Source: Planctomycetota bacterium (GTDB lineage Bacteria > Planctomycetota > Planctomycetia > Pirellulales > Lacipirellulaceae). From it: a DNA stretch of 5,205 nt. The DNA lies in NCBI GenBank assembly GCA_022615465.1, contig JAKEGR010000334.1, forward strand, positions 1 through 5,205. The letters run 5' to 3'. Positions 1-5,205 of this stretch are shown here, one piece after another (within the stretch, counting starts at the first letter, position 1; each line of letters starts with the position of its first letter). The translations under genes were made by a program, and so were the position numbers. The notes beneath the pieces were generated by a model. The model did no database searches and was not told the origin of the DNA. It saw only the letters and a list, made by a program, of their open reading frames with translations.

Positions 1-53
1 CGGCGCTGGTTCCCCGCTGGTGGTCGCCCTCGGAATCTCGTTGACGATCATTC
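1..53 (+). other. Leader of the permease gene, possibly the tail of an upstream ORF
   Basis: One reading frame stays open from the window edge (position 3) to a TGA at 42-44 and would encode the tail ALVPRWWSPSESR, ending 9 bp before the permease ATG. Thirteen codons are too few to identify a product or to be sure the frame is coding. A second frame is open to a TAA at 152-154 but runs deep into the permease, which makes it less likely. No Shine-Dalgarno-like purine run precedes the ATG at 54. If an upstream gene does end at 44, the tight spacing would suggest co-transcription with the permease. Confidence 0.25.
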
Positions 54-1259
54 ATGCGCATCCTCACTCGCTACGTGCTGTTCGATCTGTTGAAGGTCTT
101 CCTGCTGACTCTCACTGGTCTGACGGCCATAATCTTTGTCGCCTTGATCGGTAAGGAAGCGGTCGACAAGGGCATCGGCCTCGGGCCACTCCTCCGGATG
201 ACCCCGTATCTGCTGCCGCAATCACTCCAGTTTGCTATCCCCGGCACGATGCTCTTGGCCACCACGAGCGTTTACGGTCGCATGGCCTCGTATAACGAAG
301 TGGTGGCCATCAAGTCGCTTGGCATCTCCCCCATGGTTGTCATTTGGCCATCCCTGGTGCTGGCGACGCTTGTGAGTCTCCTGGGGGTGGTCATGAACGA
401 CATTGCCGTGAGTTGGGGTGTGCTGGGCGTCCAGCGGGTATTCCTCGAGTCGATCGAGGAAGTCACCTACAGCCAGCTACGGGTGAAACGGACCTACAAT
501 CTGGGAAAAGCCAACATCACGGTCCGCGCCGTCGATGGCCATCGGCTCATCTCGCCGACGCTGATTGTGCAATCGTCGGCGGACCGTCCGGGCCTTACTC
601 TTTCGGCCGATGAAGCGGAGTTGCATTCCTATCCAGACCAGGGAAAGCTGGTCGTTGTGTTTCGGAACATGGAAGCCGAAGGATCCATCGCCCCCTCGAT
701 GCCAGGCAGTTTCGCCCTCTCCAATCCCAATGAGTATGAATACGTAGCCTCGCTGGACGAGCTTACCGGCACCTCCGACAAAATGCGGAGTCCTTCAACC
801 TACGCCCTCGCCGAAATCAGGCCTGCCGTTGCCCGGCAGGAGAGCCTGGTTCGGCAAACCGAGCAAAGCATGGCGGTCCAAGCCGCGTTTGGAATGCTGA
901 CCGGCGATTTCAACGCGATTTCAGATGCCGCTTGGAAGATTCACGAGGATGAACTGGCGACCGGAAGAACACGCCTCAATCGCCTCCATACCGAGGCTTG
1001 GCGGCGGTGGGCCAATGGCTTTAGCTGCCTTTGCTTCGTGCTGATCGGCGCGCCGGTTGCCATCTGGTTCCGTCACAGTGAATTCCTGGCTAGCTTCTTC
1101 ATCTGTTTCCTGCCGATTCTGGTGGTCTATTATCCGTTGCTCGCCGTAAGTGTCGATTGGGCCAAAGACGGAACCGTGCCACCCCAGGCAGTGTGGATCG
1201 GCAATATCGTCCTCGCGATCGCTGGTGTCTGGCTGTTGCGGCGCGTGAATCGCAACTGA
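54..1259 (+). CDS. LptF/LptG family inner-membrane permease (YjgP/YjgQ type)
   Basis: This is a 401-residue member of the LptF/LptG family. In that family the protein is a transmembrane subunit of the LptB2FG ABC transporter, which extracts lipopolysaccharide from the inner membrane and passes it to the periplasmic LptC/LptA bridge. The expected architecture is visible: TM1 about residues 10-32, TM2 about 55-75, the cytoplasmic coupling segment NEVVAIKSLGIS (81-92), TM3 about 94-115, a beta-rich periplasmic domain about 117-240, then TM4 (about 321-339, containing LIGAPVAIW), TM5 (about 343-366) and TM6 (about 379-395). The start at 54 is chosen because the family-typical N-terminus (MRILTRYVLFDLL) begins there and the next ATG in frame lies in TM2. 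An extra helical, charged stretch of roughly 70 residues (about 245-315) sits before TM4 and is longer than in the enterobacterial proteins. I cannot decide between LptF and LptG. The partner permease and the LptB ATPase are not in the window. Family assignment is firm; the substrate is inferred. Confidence 0.9.
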   Translation: MRILTRYVLFDLLKVFLLTLTGLTAIIFVALIGKEAVDKGIGLGPLLRMTPYLLPQSLQFAIPGTMLLATTSVYGRMASYNEVVAIKSLGISPMVVIWPSLVLATLVSLLGVVMNDIAVSWGVLGVQRVFLESIEEVTYSQLRVKRTYNLGKANITVRAVDGHRLISPTLIVQSSADRPGLTLSADEAELHSYPDQGKLVVVFRNMEAEGSIAPSMPGSFALSNPNEYEYVASLDELTGTSDKMRSPSTYALAEIRPAVARQESLVRQTEQSMAVQAAFGMLTGDFNAISDAAWKIHEDELATGRTRLNRLHTEAWRRWANGFSCLCFVLIGAPVAIWFRHSEFLASFFICFLPILVVYYPLLAVSVDWAKDGTVPPQAVWIGNIVLAIAGVWLLRRVNRN

Positions 1260-1312
1260 CCGCCTGTCGGCCGCGGGGTTTGCCTGGCACGTGCCCAGTA
1301 CGCTGCCACCGC

Positions 1313-1423
1313 TGCTAGCAGTTTGTTGAAAAAGGGGACTGGCTCGCCGATCGCTGAAGAATCCCCTCAGTCGGACGTGGTCGCGCGAGCGTGCCTGTCC
1401 CCTTTTTCAACGGGCAGCTAGCA
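1313..1423. repeat. 111-bp inverted-repeat element (REP/MITE-like)
   Basis: A perfect 15-bp inverted repeat is present: GTTGAAAAAGGGGAC at 1325-1339 and its exact reverse complement GTCCCCTTTTTCAAC at 1397-1411. Outside it, after exactly 5 bp on each side, a second matching pair occurs (TGCTAGC at 1313-1319 and GCTAGCA at 1417-1423). Inside it, a GGC/GCC pair (1341-1343 with 1393-1395) continues the symmetry after one mismatch. The interior of about 57 bp has no ORF. The layout fits a short non-autonomous palindromic element, such as a REP/BIME or MITE. I recall similar AAAAAGGGGAC-type palindromes being common in planctomycete and other environmental genomes, sometimes near IS200-like Y1 transposases, but I have not checked this. 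No target-site duplication is visible. The long loop argues against a simple intrinsic terminator. Confidence 0.8.
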
Positions 1424-1535
1424 TTCCCTCGACCTATCGGCGCTGGTGGCTCCCCGCTACACTTCCCCCTTCCTCGACGCGCTTACGCATCGCTCCACCA
1501 AGCCTCACCGAAGAAGCTCCTGGATTGGGCATCCC

Positions 1536-1557
1536 GGTCGGCCGACTACCACCGACC
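1536..1557. promoter_or_regulatory. Small inverted repeat upstream of the kinase, possible operator
   Basis: GGTCGG at 1536-1541 and CCGACC at 1552-1557 form an inverted repeat with a 10-bp spacer. The left half overlaps a 10-bp palindrome, GTCGGCCGAC (1537-1546). It lies 20 bp before the kinase ATG, where an operator or a structure in the mRNA leader could act. In GC-rich DNA such short symmetry often arises by chance, so this is only a candidate. Confidence 0.2.
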
Positions 1558-1564
1558 ACGCGAC

Positions 1565-1572
1565 AAGGAGGT
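1565..1572 (+). promoter_or_regulatory. Shine-Dalgarno site that fixes the kinase start
   Basis: AAGGAGGT is a near-complete match to the anti-Shine-Dalgarno complement and lies 5 bp before the ATG at 1578. It decides the kinase start in favour of 1578 over the upstream in-frame ATG at 1446. It is the only strong ribosome binding site among the three genes here. Confidence 0.85.
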
Positions 1573-1577
1573 CGCTG

Positions 1578-3188
1578 ATGCTGTTTTCACACTGGCCCAT
1601 ATACCGCAAGCTGCGGCTTGGTCTCGGCCTCTTGGCCATTTCATTTTGCACGCTGTTTGGCAGTGCGTACTACGGCCTCTACAACTACCGCGGACTGGTA
1701 AAAGGCCTCAGTGCGCGATCCACCGAGTTGCCACTGGCCAACAAGCTAAGCCAACTGGTCGCCGATATGCGCGAGACCCTGGGGCGTGTTCAAGAACGCA
1801 TCGACTTCTCGCCCAGAAACGTTAATCCGGATGGCTTGCTGCGCGTCATGTACCGCAACAGTTTCGAACTGTACTGCAAAACACTCGACGATTACCGCCA
1901 TCAACTTGACAACAACCATCTCTACGCCAGCGGGAGTATTCGCGACGACCGCTTCGAACGGGCCACGCTCGACGAAATCGACAAGGTGCTGGCCAACATC
2001 AGACATGATGAAATCGCAGGCGCCGACTGGTGGCTCGACAACGAAGCAAAAATCAGTAATTTGCGCGATGAGTTGGAGATGCTGCGCGATCTAACGGCCG
2101 AATTACCCAGCCATCTGCACGATCGCATGCAGGCCCTCGCCAATGACGTCCGCAGCCGATACCGCTGGGCCATCACGCTCGCCTGGGGCACCGCGGCATT
2201 GACCAGCCTGCTGCTGCTCGCCGCGGTGCTGTTCTTCCGCAAATGGATCACTCGGCCGCTCCACATCCTGGTCACCGGTTCGCGCGAAGTCGCCGCCGGT
2301 AAGTTCGAGCATCGTATTCATCTCGATTCGGACGATGAGATGCGCGAATTGGCCGAAGCCATGAACGCAATGACCTCGCGATTCCAGCAAATTCGCGACG
2401 ATCTGGACCGCCAGGTCCAAGAACGCACGAAGCAAGTCGTCCGCAGCGAGCAACTCGCCAGCGTGGGTTTTCTCGCGGCGGGCGTTGCCCATGAAATCAA
2501 CAACCCGCTGTCCTCCATTGCCATATGTGGCGAATCGCTCGCAAGCCGGCTGGCGAACCTGCTGCGCAATTGCGACGAATCGCAAGCGGCCGAGTGCGAT
2601 GTGGTCCGCAGCTACCTCGAAATGATCCAGAATGAAGCCTTCCGCTGCAAGCAAATTACCGAAAAGCTCCTCGACTTCTCCCGACGTGGCGACCCGGAGC
2701 GGCACCCTTGCGATCTCCGCGAACTGGTTGCGAGCGTTATCGAAATGGTCGACCATCTCGGCAAGAATCAACGGCAGCGAGTACAACTTCTCGACGGTGA
2801 TCCCGTCATTGCCGAAGTCTGCCGTCAGGAAATGAAACAGGTCGTGCTCAACCTGATCACCAACGGCCTGGATAGCCTTGATCCGGGGGGCACCGTGACG
2901 ATCGCCATCATCGCGGATCGGGCCGAAGCAAAAATCATCGTCCAAGACGATGGCTGCGGCATGACGGAAGACGTCATCCGCCACCTCTTCGAGCCTTTTT
3001 TTACTCGCCGCCGCGGTGGGCAAGGAACCGGCCTCGGCCTGTCGATCACCCATCGTATCATCGAAGAACACGACGGCCAGATCATCGCCTCCAGCGAAGG
3101 CCCGGGCCGTGGCTCGCAATTCACCGTCACGCTCCCGCTCCGCAAGCCCCTGTCGCGTCAACAAAAACCACAACTCCAAGCCGCCTAG
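1578..3188 (+). CDS. Membrane-bound sensor histidine kinase, NtrB-like (HAMP-HisKA-HATPase)
   Basis: The protein has 536 residues. It should autophosphorylate on a histidine and pass the phosphate to the regulator encoded 57 bp downstream. Domain order: TM1 about 14-34; a mostly helical extracytoplasmic sensor region about 35-196 that I cannot assign to a named family; TM2 197-220; HAMP about 222-275 beginning at KWITRP; a charged coiled-coil linker; a HisKA domain with [10 protein letters not shown] and phospho-acceptor His305; and an ATPase domain with N box NLITN (425-429), G1 DDGCGM (457-462), F box FEPFFT (471-476) and G2 [10 protein letters not shown] (480-489). All catalytic motifs are intact. 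The HEINNPL form of the H box is typical of kinases paired with NtrC-type regulators, which matches the neighbour. The frame is open 44 codons further upstream to an ATG at 1446, but that extension is basic and low-complexity, lacks a ribosome site and would put a tail before TM1. The start at 1578 is therefore preferred. The stimulus is unknown. Confidence 0.93.
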   Translation: MLFSHWPIYRKLRLGLGLLAISFCTLFGSAYYGLYNYRGLVKGLSARSTELPLANKLSQLVADMRETLGRVQERIDFSPRNVNPDGLLRVMYRNSFELYCKTLDDYRHQLDNNHLYASGSIRDDRFERATLDEIDKVLANIRHDEIAGADWWLDNEAKISNLRDELEMLRDLTAELPSHLHDRMQALANDVRSRYRWAITLAWGTAALTSLLLLAAVLFFRKWITRPLHILVTGSREVAAGKFEHRIHLDSDDEMRELAEAMNAMTSRFQQIRDDLDRQVQERTKQVVRSEQLASVGFLAAGVAHEINNPLSSIAICGESLASRLANLLRNCDESQAAECDVVRSYLEMIQNEAFRCKQITEKLLDFSRRGDPERHPCDLRELVASVIEMVDHLGKNQRQRVQLLDGDPVIAEVCRQEMKQVVLNLITNGLDSLDPGGTVTIAIIADRAEAKIIVQDDGCGMTEDVIRHLFEPFFTRRRGGQGTGLGLSITHRIIEEHDGQIIASSEGPGRGSQFTVTLPLRKPLSRQQKPQLQAA

Positions 3189-3245
3189 CCGCGTCCTGCT
3201 TCCCCAGCATCCACCTGCGTATTCGAAACCCTGAGAACAGCCCTC

Positions 3246-4646
3246 ATGATCTCTTCTCCCAAGAACCAAGACGCCGACGACAACAAAGGACTCGCGATCC
3301 TGTTTGCCGACGACAATCGCTCGCTGCAGGAACTGATGAAGCTCGAAATTCCGCGGATGGGCCACCGGGTGACCGTCTGCCCCGACGGACTTACCGCCGT
3401 CGCCGCGCTCGAAATGGAGTCTTTCGACTGTCTTCTCGTCGATCTCGATATGCCTGGCCTCAATGGCATCGACGTGATTGCCAGGGCGAAGGAACTATGC
3501 CCCGACGCCGAAGCGGTCATCCTGACCGGCAAGTCGTCGCTCGAAACCGCGATTGCCGCCTTGCGGCACGGCGCATTCGACTACCTCACCAAGCCATGCA
3601 CCCTGGTCGAAATTGAATCGCTGCTCCGCCGCGTGCAGGACAAACGCCGCCTGACGCAGCAATGTCGTGCGCTCCAACGCCGCCTTGAACGCATCGAAGG
3701 CACGCCGCGGCTGATTGGCAAGTCACCCTGCATGGAGCGCGTTCGCGCGCTCATCGGGAAGGTCGCGCCCACCCAATCGACCGTCCTCATCCTCGGCGAA
3801 ACCGGCACCGGCAAGGAACTGGTCGCCCGTGCCGTTCACGATCAAAGCACCCGCGCTGCCGAGCCGTTCGTTGCCATCAACTGCGGCGCGCTCCCCGAAA
3901 CGCTCATCGAAAGCGAGCTTTTCGGCCATCGCAAAGGCGCGTTCACCGGCGCCGACGAACACCGCGTTGGACTGTTCGAAGTGGCCCACGGCGGAACGAT
4001 CTTTCTTGATGAAATCGGCGAGCTTCCCAAGGCGATGCAGGCCAAGCTGCTGCGCGTCCTGGAAAACCGCGAAATCCGTCGCGTGGGTGAAAACCGTTCG
4101 CTGACCGTCGACGTCCGCGTCGTCTGCGCCACCCATCGCGACCTGCCCGAAATGGTCGCCGCCGCCGACTTCCGGGAAGACCTCATGTACCGCATCAACA
4201 CATTTGAAATTTTCCTCCCGCCGCTCCGCGAACGCTTGGACGACATCGATGAGCTGGCGGATCACCTCCTCGGCCGCTTCCGCAAGAGAAATGGCCCCGC
4301 CGGCCGGCAAATTGCCGACGACGCCGTCGCTGCCCTGAAATCCCATGTCTGGCCCGGCAATGTCCGCGAACTGGCCAACACGCTCGAACATGCCACGATT
4401 TTGTGCGACGACGGCCCAATTACCGCCGACCACCTGCCGGCCCACTTCAATCGACGCCAGCTCATCGGCGCCGCCGCCAACCGCCCCGGCCCGATCTCGC
4501 TCCGCGATCTCGAAATGCAGGCCATTTACCAGGCCCTCGAACGGAACGACGGCAGCAAAGCCAAAGCCGCCGACGAACTCGGCATCAGCCTCAAAACGCT
4601 CTACAACAAACTCAACGCTGCCAGCGAACTGGAAAAATCCGCGTAG
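3246..4646 (+). CDS. NtrC-family sigma-54-dependent response regulator (REC-AAA+-Fis HTH)
   Basis: This 466-residue cytoplasmic transcription activator is of the standard NtrC/AtoC/ZraR length. The receiver domain (about 17-128) has the acidic pair Asp22-Asp23, phospho-acceptor Asp66 in LLVDLDMPGLNG, Thr94 and Lys116 (LTKP). The AAA+ domain (about 155-390) has Walker A GETGTGKE (184-191), the sigma-54 contact loop GAFTGA (231-236), Walker B FLDEIGE with Asp255-Glu256, the FREDLMYRIN arginine-finger region and sensor II WPGNVREL (369-376). A Fis-type helix-turn-helix lies at about 419-458 (AADELGISLKTLYNKL). Nothing essential is missing, so it should remodel sigma-54 RNA polymerase when phosphorylated by the kinase encoded upstream. 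The 57-bp gap and same strand imply a two-gene operon. The start at 3246 places the receiver domain at the usual distance from the N-terminus, though only a weak purine stretch (GAGAAC) precedes it. The target genes are not shown by this window. Confidence 0.95.
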   Translation: MISSPKNQDADDNKGLAILFADDNRSLQELMKLEIPRMGHRVTVCPDGLTAVAALEMESFDCLLVDLDMPGLNGIDVIARAKELCPDAEAVILTGKSSLETAIAALRHGAFDYLTKPCTLVEIESLLRRVQDKRRLTQQCRALQRRLERIEGTPRLIGKSPCMERVRALIGKVAPTQSTVLILGETGTGKELVARAVHDQSTRAAEPFVAINCGALPETLIESELFGHRKGAFTGADEHRVGLFEVAHGGTIFLDEIGELPKAMQAKLLRVLENREIRRVGENRSLTVDVRVVCATHRDLPEMVAAADFREDLMYRINTFEIFLPPLRERLDDIDELADHLLGRFRKRNGPAGRQIADDAVAALKSHVWPGNVRELANTLEHATILCDDGPITADHLPAHFNRRQLIGAAANRPGPISLRDLEMQAIYQALERNDGSKAKAADELGISLKTLYNKLNAASELEKSA

Positions 4647-4653
4647 CGCGTCC

Positions 4654-4728
4654 GGGGTCTTATCCTTTTTCGGCCAATGTGTGCTGACCTCACCGGGATG
4701 GCGTCGACCGAAAACATGACCTGACCCC
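4654..4728. repeat. 75-bp imperfect inverted-repeat element after the regulator gene
   Basis: The left arm starts GGGGTC (4654-4659), followed after 7 bp by TTTTCGG (4667-4673). The right arm mirrors it with CCGAAAA (4708-4714), 8 bp, then GACCCC (4723-4728). The arms differ in their middle parts, so this is an imperfect terminal inverted repeat around a 34-bp interior without an ORF. It begins 7 bp after the regulator stop codon. The design, with G-rich ends and an inner run of T beside C, resembles the element at 1313-1423 but the sequence differs, so I treat it as a separate family. It could be a REP/MITE-type element. It might also serve as the 3' end of the operon transcript, but there is no classic stem plus U-tract. 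Confidence 0.6.
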
Positions 4729-4747
4729 CTCGGCCCGCGCCGGCTGC

Positions 4748-4794
4748 CACTGCTGGTGCCACGGCATCCGCCGTGCCGGGCTTGTCCAGCAGTG
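4748..4794. repeat. Nested palindromic hairpin
   Basis: An outer perfect 9-bp stem (CACTGCTGG at 4748-4756 with CCAGCAGTG at 4786-4794) encloses an inner perfect 6-bp stem (CACGGC at 4760-4765 with GCCGTG at 4770-4775) with a 4-base loop. No T-run follows on the + strand, so it is not an obvious intrinsic terminator. CACTGCTGG palindromes are, as far as I remember, a frequent interspersed repeat in planctomycete genomes; that is recollection and not a search result. Confidence 0.65.
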
Positions 4795-4838
4795 TCACTG
4801 CGTCGAGTACCGACTGGTTGTGCCGTTGTGGTTATTGC

Positions 4839-5034
4839 GGCCTGAATGGCCGCCATATGAAAGCCCAGGGCATCGAAGCTATGCGGCGGGCCATGAGTCA
4901 GCAGGGCCTGAAAGGCCGCCATATGAAAGCCCAGGGCATCGCCCTGGGTATACGGTACCCGATCCGCGGGCCAGCCCTGAAAGGGCGCAATACATGGGCT
5001 TACAGGGCTGATGACATGTCGCGGCCTGAATGGG
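4839..5034. repeat. Cluster of 37-bp direct repeats with decayed copies
   Basis: Two 37-bp copies at 4839-4875 and 4905-4941 differ at one position (4847 T against 4913 A) and are offset by 66 bp. A diverged third copy starts at 4974 (to about 5009) and a fragment of a fourth at 5023-5034. Each unit opens with a mini-hairpin: GGCCT-GAA-AGGCC in copy 2 and GCCCT-GAA-AGGGC in copy 3, where both arms have changed together. Copy 1 keeps a 4-bp version and copy 4 has lost it. Short peptides in several frames can be read through the cluster, but they are repeats of the DNA unit and not credible proteins. This is not a CRISPR array: the copies are degenerate and too few, and the intervals are unequal (29 bp between copies 1 and 2, 32 bp between copies 2 and 3). 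Confidence 0.8.
4930..4948. repeat. 8-bp perfect hairpin within the repeat cluster
   Basis: CCCAGGGC (4930-4937), a 3-base loop ATC, then GCCCTGGG (4941-4948) make a strong GC-rich stem at the end of repeat copy 2. Copy 1 has the left arm only, because its sequence diverges right after the shared 37 bp. No T-run follows, so termination is uncertain. Confidence 0.7.
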
Positions 5035-5166
5035 ACCACAACGACACCCACCCCCTTCATCAGCGTCCATTAGCACAGGAATTGGTGTTCCTCGCCCTGC
5101 CAGCCGTGGTGCGGCGGACTTCTCGTCAATCCCTTAACGCGCCCTGCGGCCGCAACCAAAAAGGTG
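5035..5166. other. Non-coding stretch, nothing recognised
   Basis: This segment carries no credible reading frame, RNA gene or promoter that I can recognise. It contains a short symmetric AGGAA/TTCCT pair near 5080 and an A5 run at 5158-5162. Confidence 0.4.
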
Positions 5167-5188
5167 GGAACGCCGTCCCTGGCGTTCC
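5167..5188 (-). repeat. GGAACGCC hairpin, possible leftward terminator
   Basis: GGAACGCC (5167-5174) and GGCGTTCC (5181-5188) form a perfect 8-bp stem with a 6-base loop. Read on the minus strand, the stem is followed after 4 bases by TTTTT (complement of 5158-5162), so it could end a transcript coming from a leftward gene to the right of the window. On the + strand nothing like a U-tract follows. It may equally be another interspersed palindromic repeat like its neighbours. Confidence 0.5.
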
Positions 5189-5205
5189 GGCAATAACGCA
5201 AATCC

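Larger units (their letters stand above)
1260..1577. other. Gene-free gap between permease and kinase
   Basis: This 318-bp stretch has no credible gene. An open frame starting at 1391 begins inside the inverted-repeat element, runs over the start of the kinase gene in another frame, and encodes a low-complexity basic peptide. The gap holds a 10-bp palindrome GGCACGTGCC (1286-1295) shortly after the permease stop, the 111-bp inverted-repeat element at 1313-1423, a small inverted repeat at 1536-1557 and a strong ribosome binding site at 1565-1572. I see no good sigma-70 -35/-10 pair and no sigma-54 site with correct spacing. A promoter for the kinase/regulator pair probably lies between 1424 and 1564, but I cannot point to it. 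Confidence 0.6.

Noticed and set aside
1285..1300. Sigma-54 promoter beginning TGGCACG in the gap before the kinase
   Set aside because: The -24-like half is perfect, but the -12 position reads CAGTA where TTGC(A/T) is expected, so the GC of the -12 element is missing at the required spacing.
1325..1411. Intrinsic terminator for the permease transcript
   Set aside because: The arms are 57 bp apart, the T-run lies inside the stem and not after it, so the standard stem-loop plus U-tract geometry is absent.
1593..1609. Sigma-54-like GG-N10-GC (TGGCCCATATACCGCA) just inside the kinase gene
   Set aside because: It lies within the coding start of the kinase and matches the consensus only at the GG and GC positions; such matches are frequent in GC-rich DNA.
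1391..1825. Plus-strand 144-codon open frame overlapping the kinase start
   Set aside because: It begins inside the inverted-repeat element, overlaps the kinase gene in a different frame and encodes a basic low-complexity peptide without a recognisable motif.
2103..3365. Long minus-strand open frame (420 codons) opposite the kinase gene
   Set aside because: It lies antisense to the kinase, which has every catalytic motif intact. Long antisense frames are expected from GC-rich third codon positions, and the translation has no recognisable domain.
4839..5034. CRISPR array
   Set aside because: Only two good copies exist, the others are decayed, the intervals differ in length, and the unit contains hairpins of an interspersed-repeat type. 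No cas gene is present.
3723..5060. Long minus-strand open frame (445 codons) opposite the regulator and into the repeat region
   Set aside because: It is the antisense shadow of the NtrC-type gene, and its first part is simply translated repeat DNA. No ribosome site or domain is visible.
4820..5076. Small open frames on both strands in the repeat cluster
   Set aside because: Their peptides (with repeated PPYESPGHR-like units) are produced by the direct repeats themselves, and there is no ribosome site.

Overview
The window looks like chromosomal DNA from a high-GC Gram-negative bacterium, most likely a planctomycete of the Pirellula type. The affiliation is an inference. It rests on three things: an LptF/LptG-type permease (so an outer membrane), weak or absent Shine-Dalgarno sites on two of three genes, and intergenic DNA full of short palindromic repeats of the kind I remember from planctomycete genomes. 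No rRNA or other marker gene is present to confirm it.

Layout, all genes on the + strand. Positions 1-53 are a short leader, possibly the last codons of an upstream gene. Positions 54-1259 encode a six-helix LptF/LptG-family permease. Positions 1260-1577 are a gene-free gap that holds a 111-bp inverted-repeat element (1313-1423) and, at its end, a near-perfect Shine-Dalgarno sequence. Positions 1578-3188 encode a membrane-bound sensor histidine kinase (536 aa). After 57 bp, positions 3246-4646 encode an NtrC-type sigma-54 response regulator (466 aa). Positions 4647-5205 contain no credible gene. They hold at least four different repeat or hairpin types in succession: a GGGGTC-ended inverted repeat, a nested hairpin, a 37-bp direct-repeat cluster and a GGAACGCC hairpin.

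How the genes work together. The kinase and regulator form a complete two-component pair. An envelope stimulus sensed by the roughly 160-residue extracytoplasmic domain should control phosphorylation of the regulator on Asp66, and the regulator should then activate sigma-54 promoters. All catalytic motifs are intact in both, including GAFTGA. The target genes cannot be read from this window, and I found no convincing -24/-12 promoter. The permease belongs to the lipopolysaccharide export family. It is probably a separate transcription unit, because a 318-bp gap containing a repeat element separates it from the kinase.

I see no convincing new biological system here. The genes are recognisable family members. 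The most unusual material is the repeat DNA, which has internal symmetry and one apparent compensatory base change.
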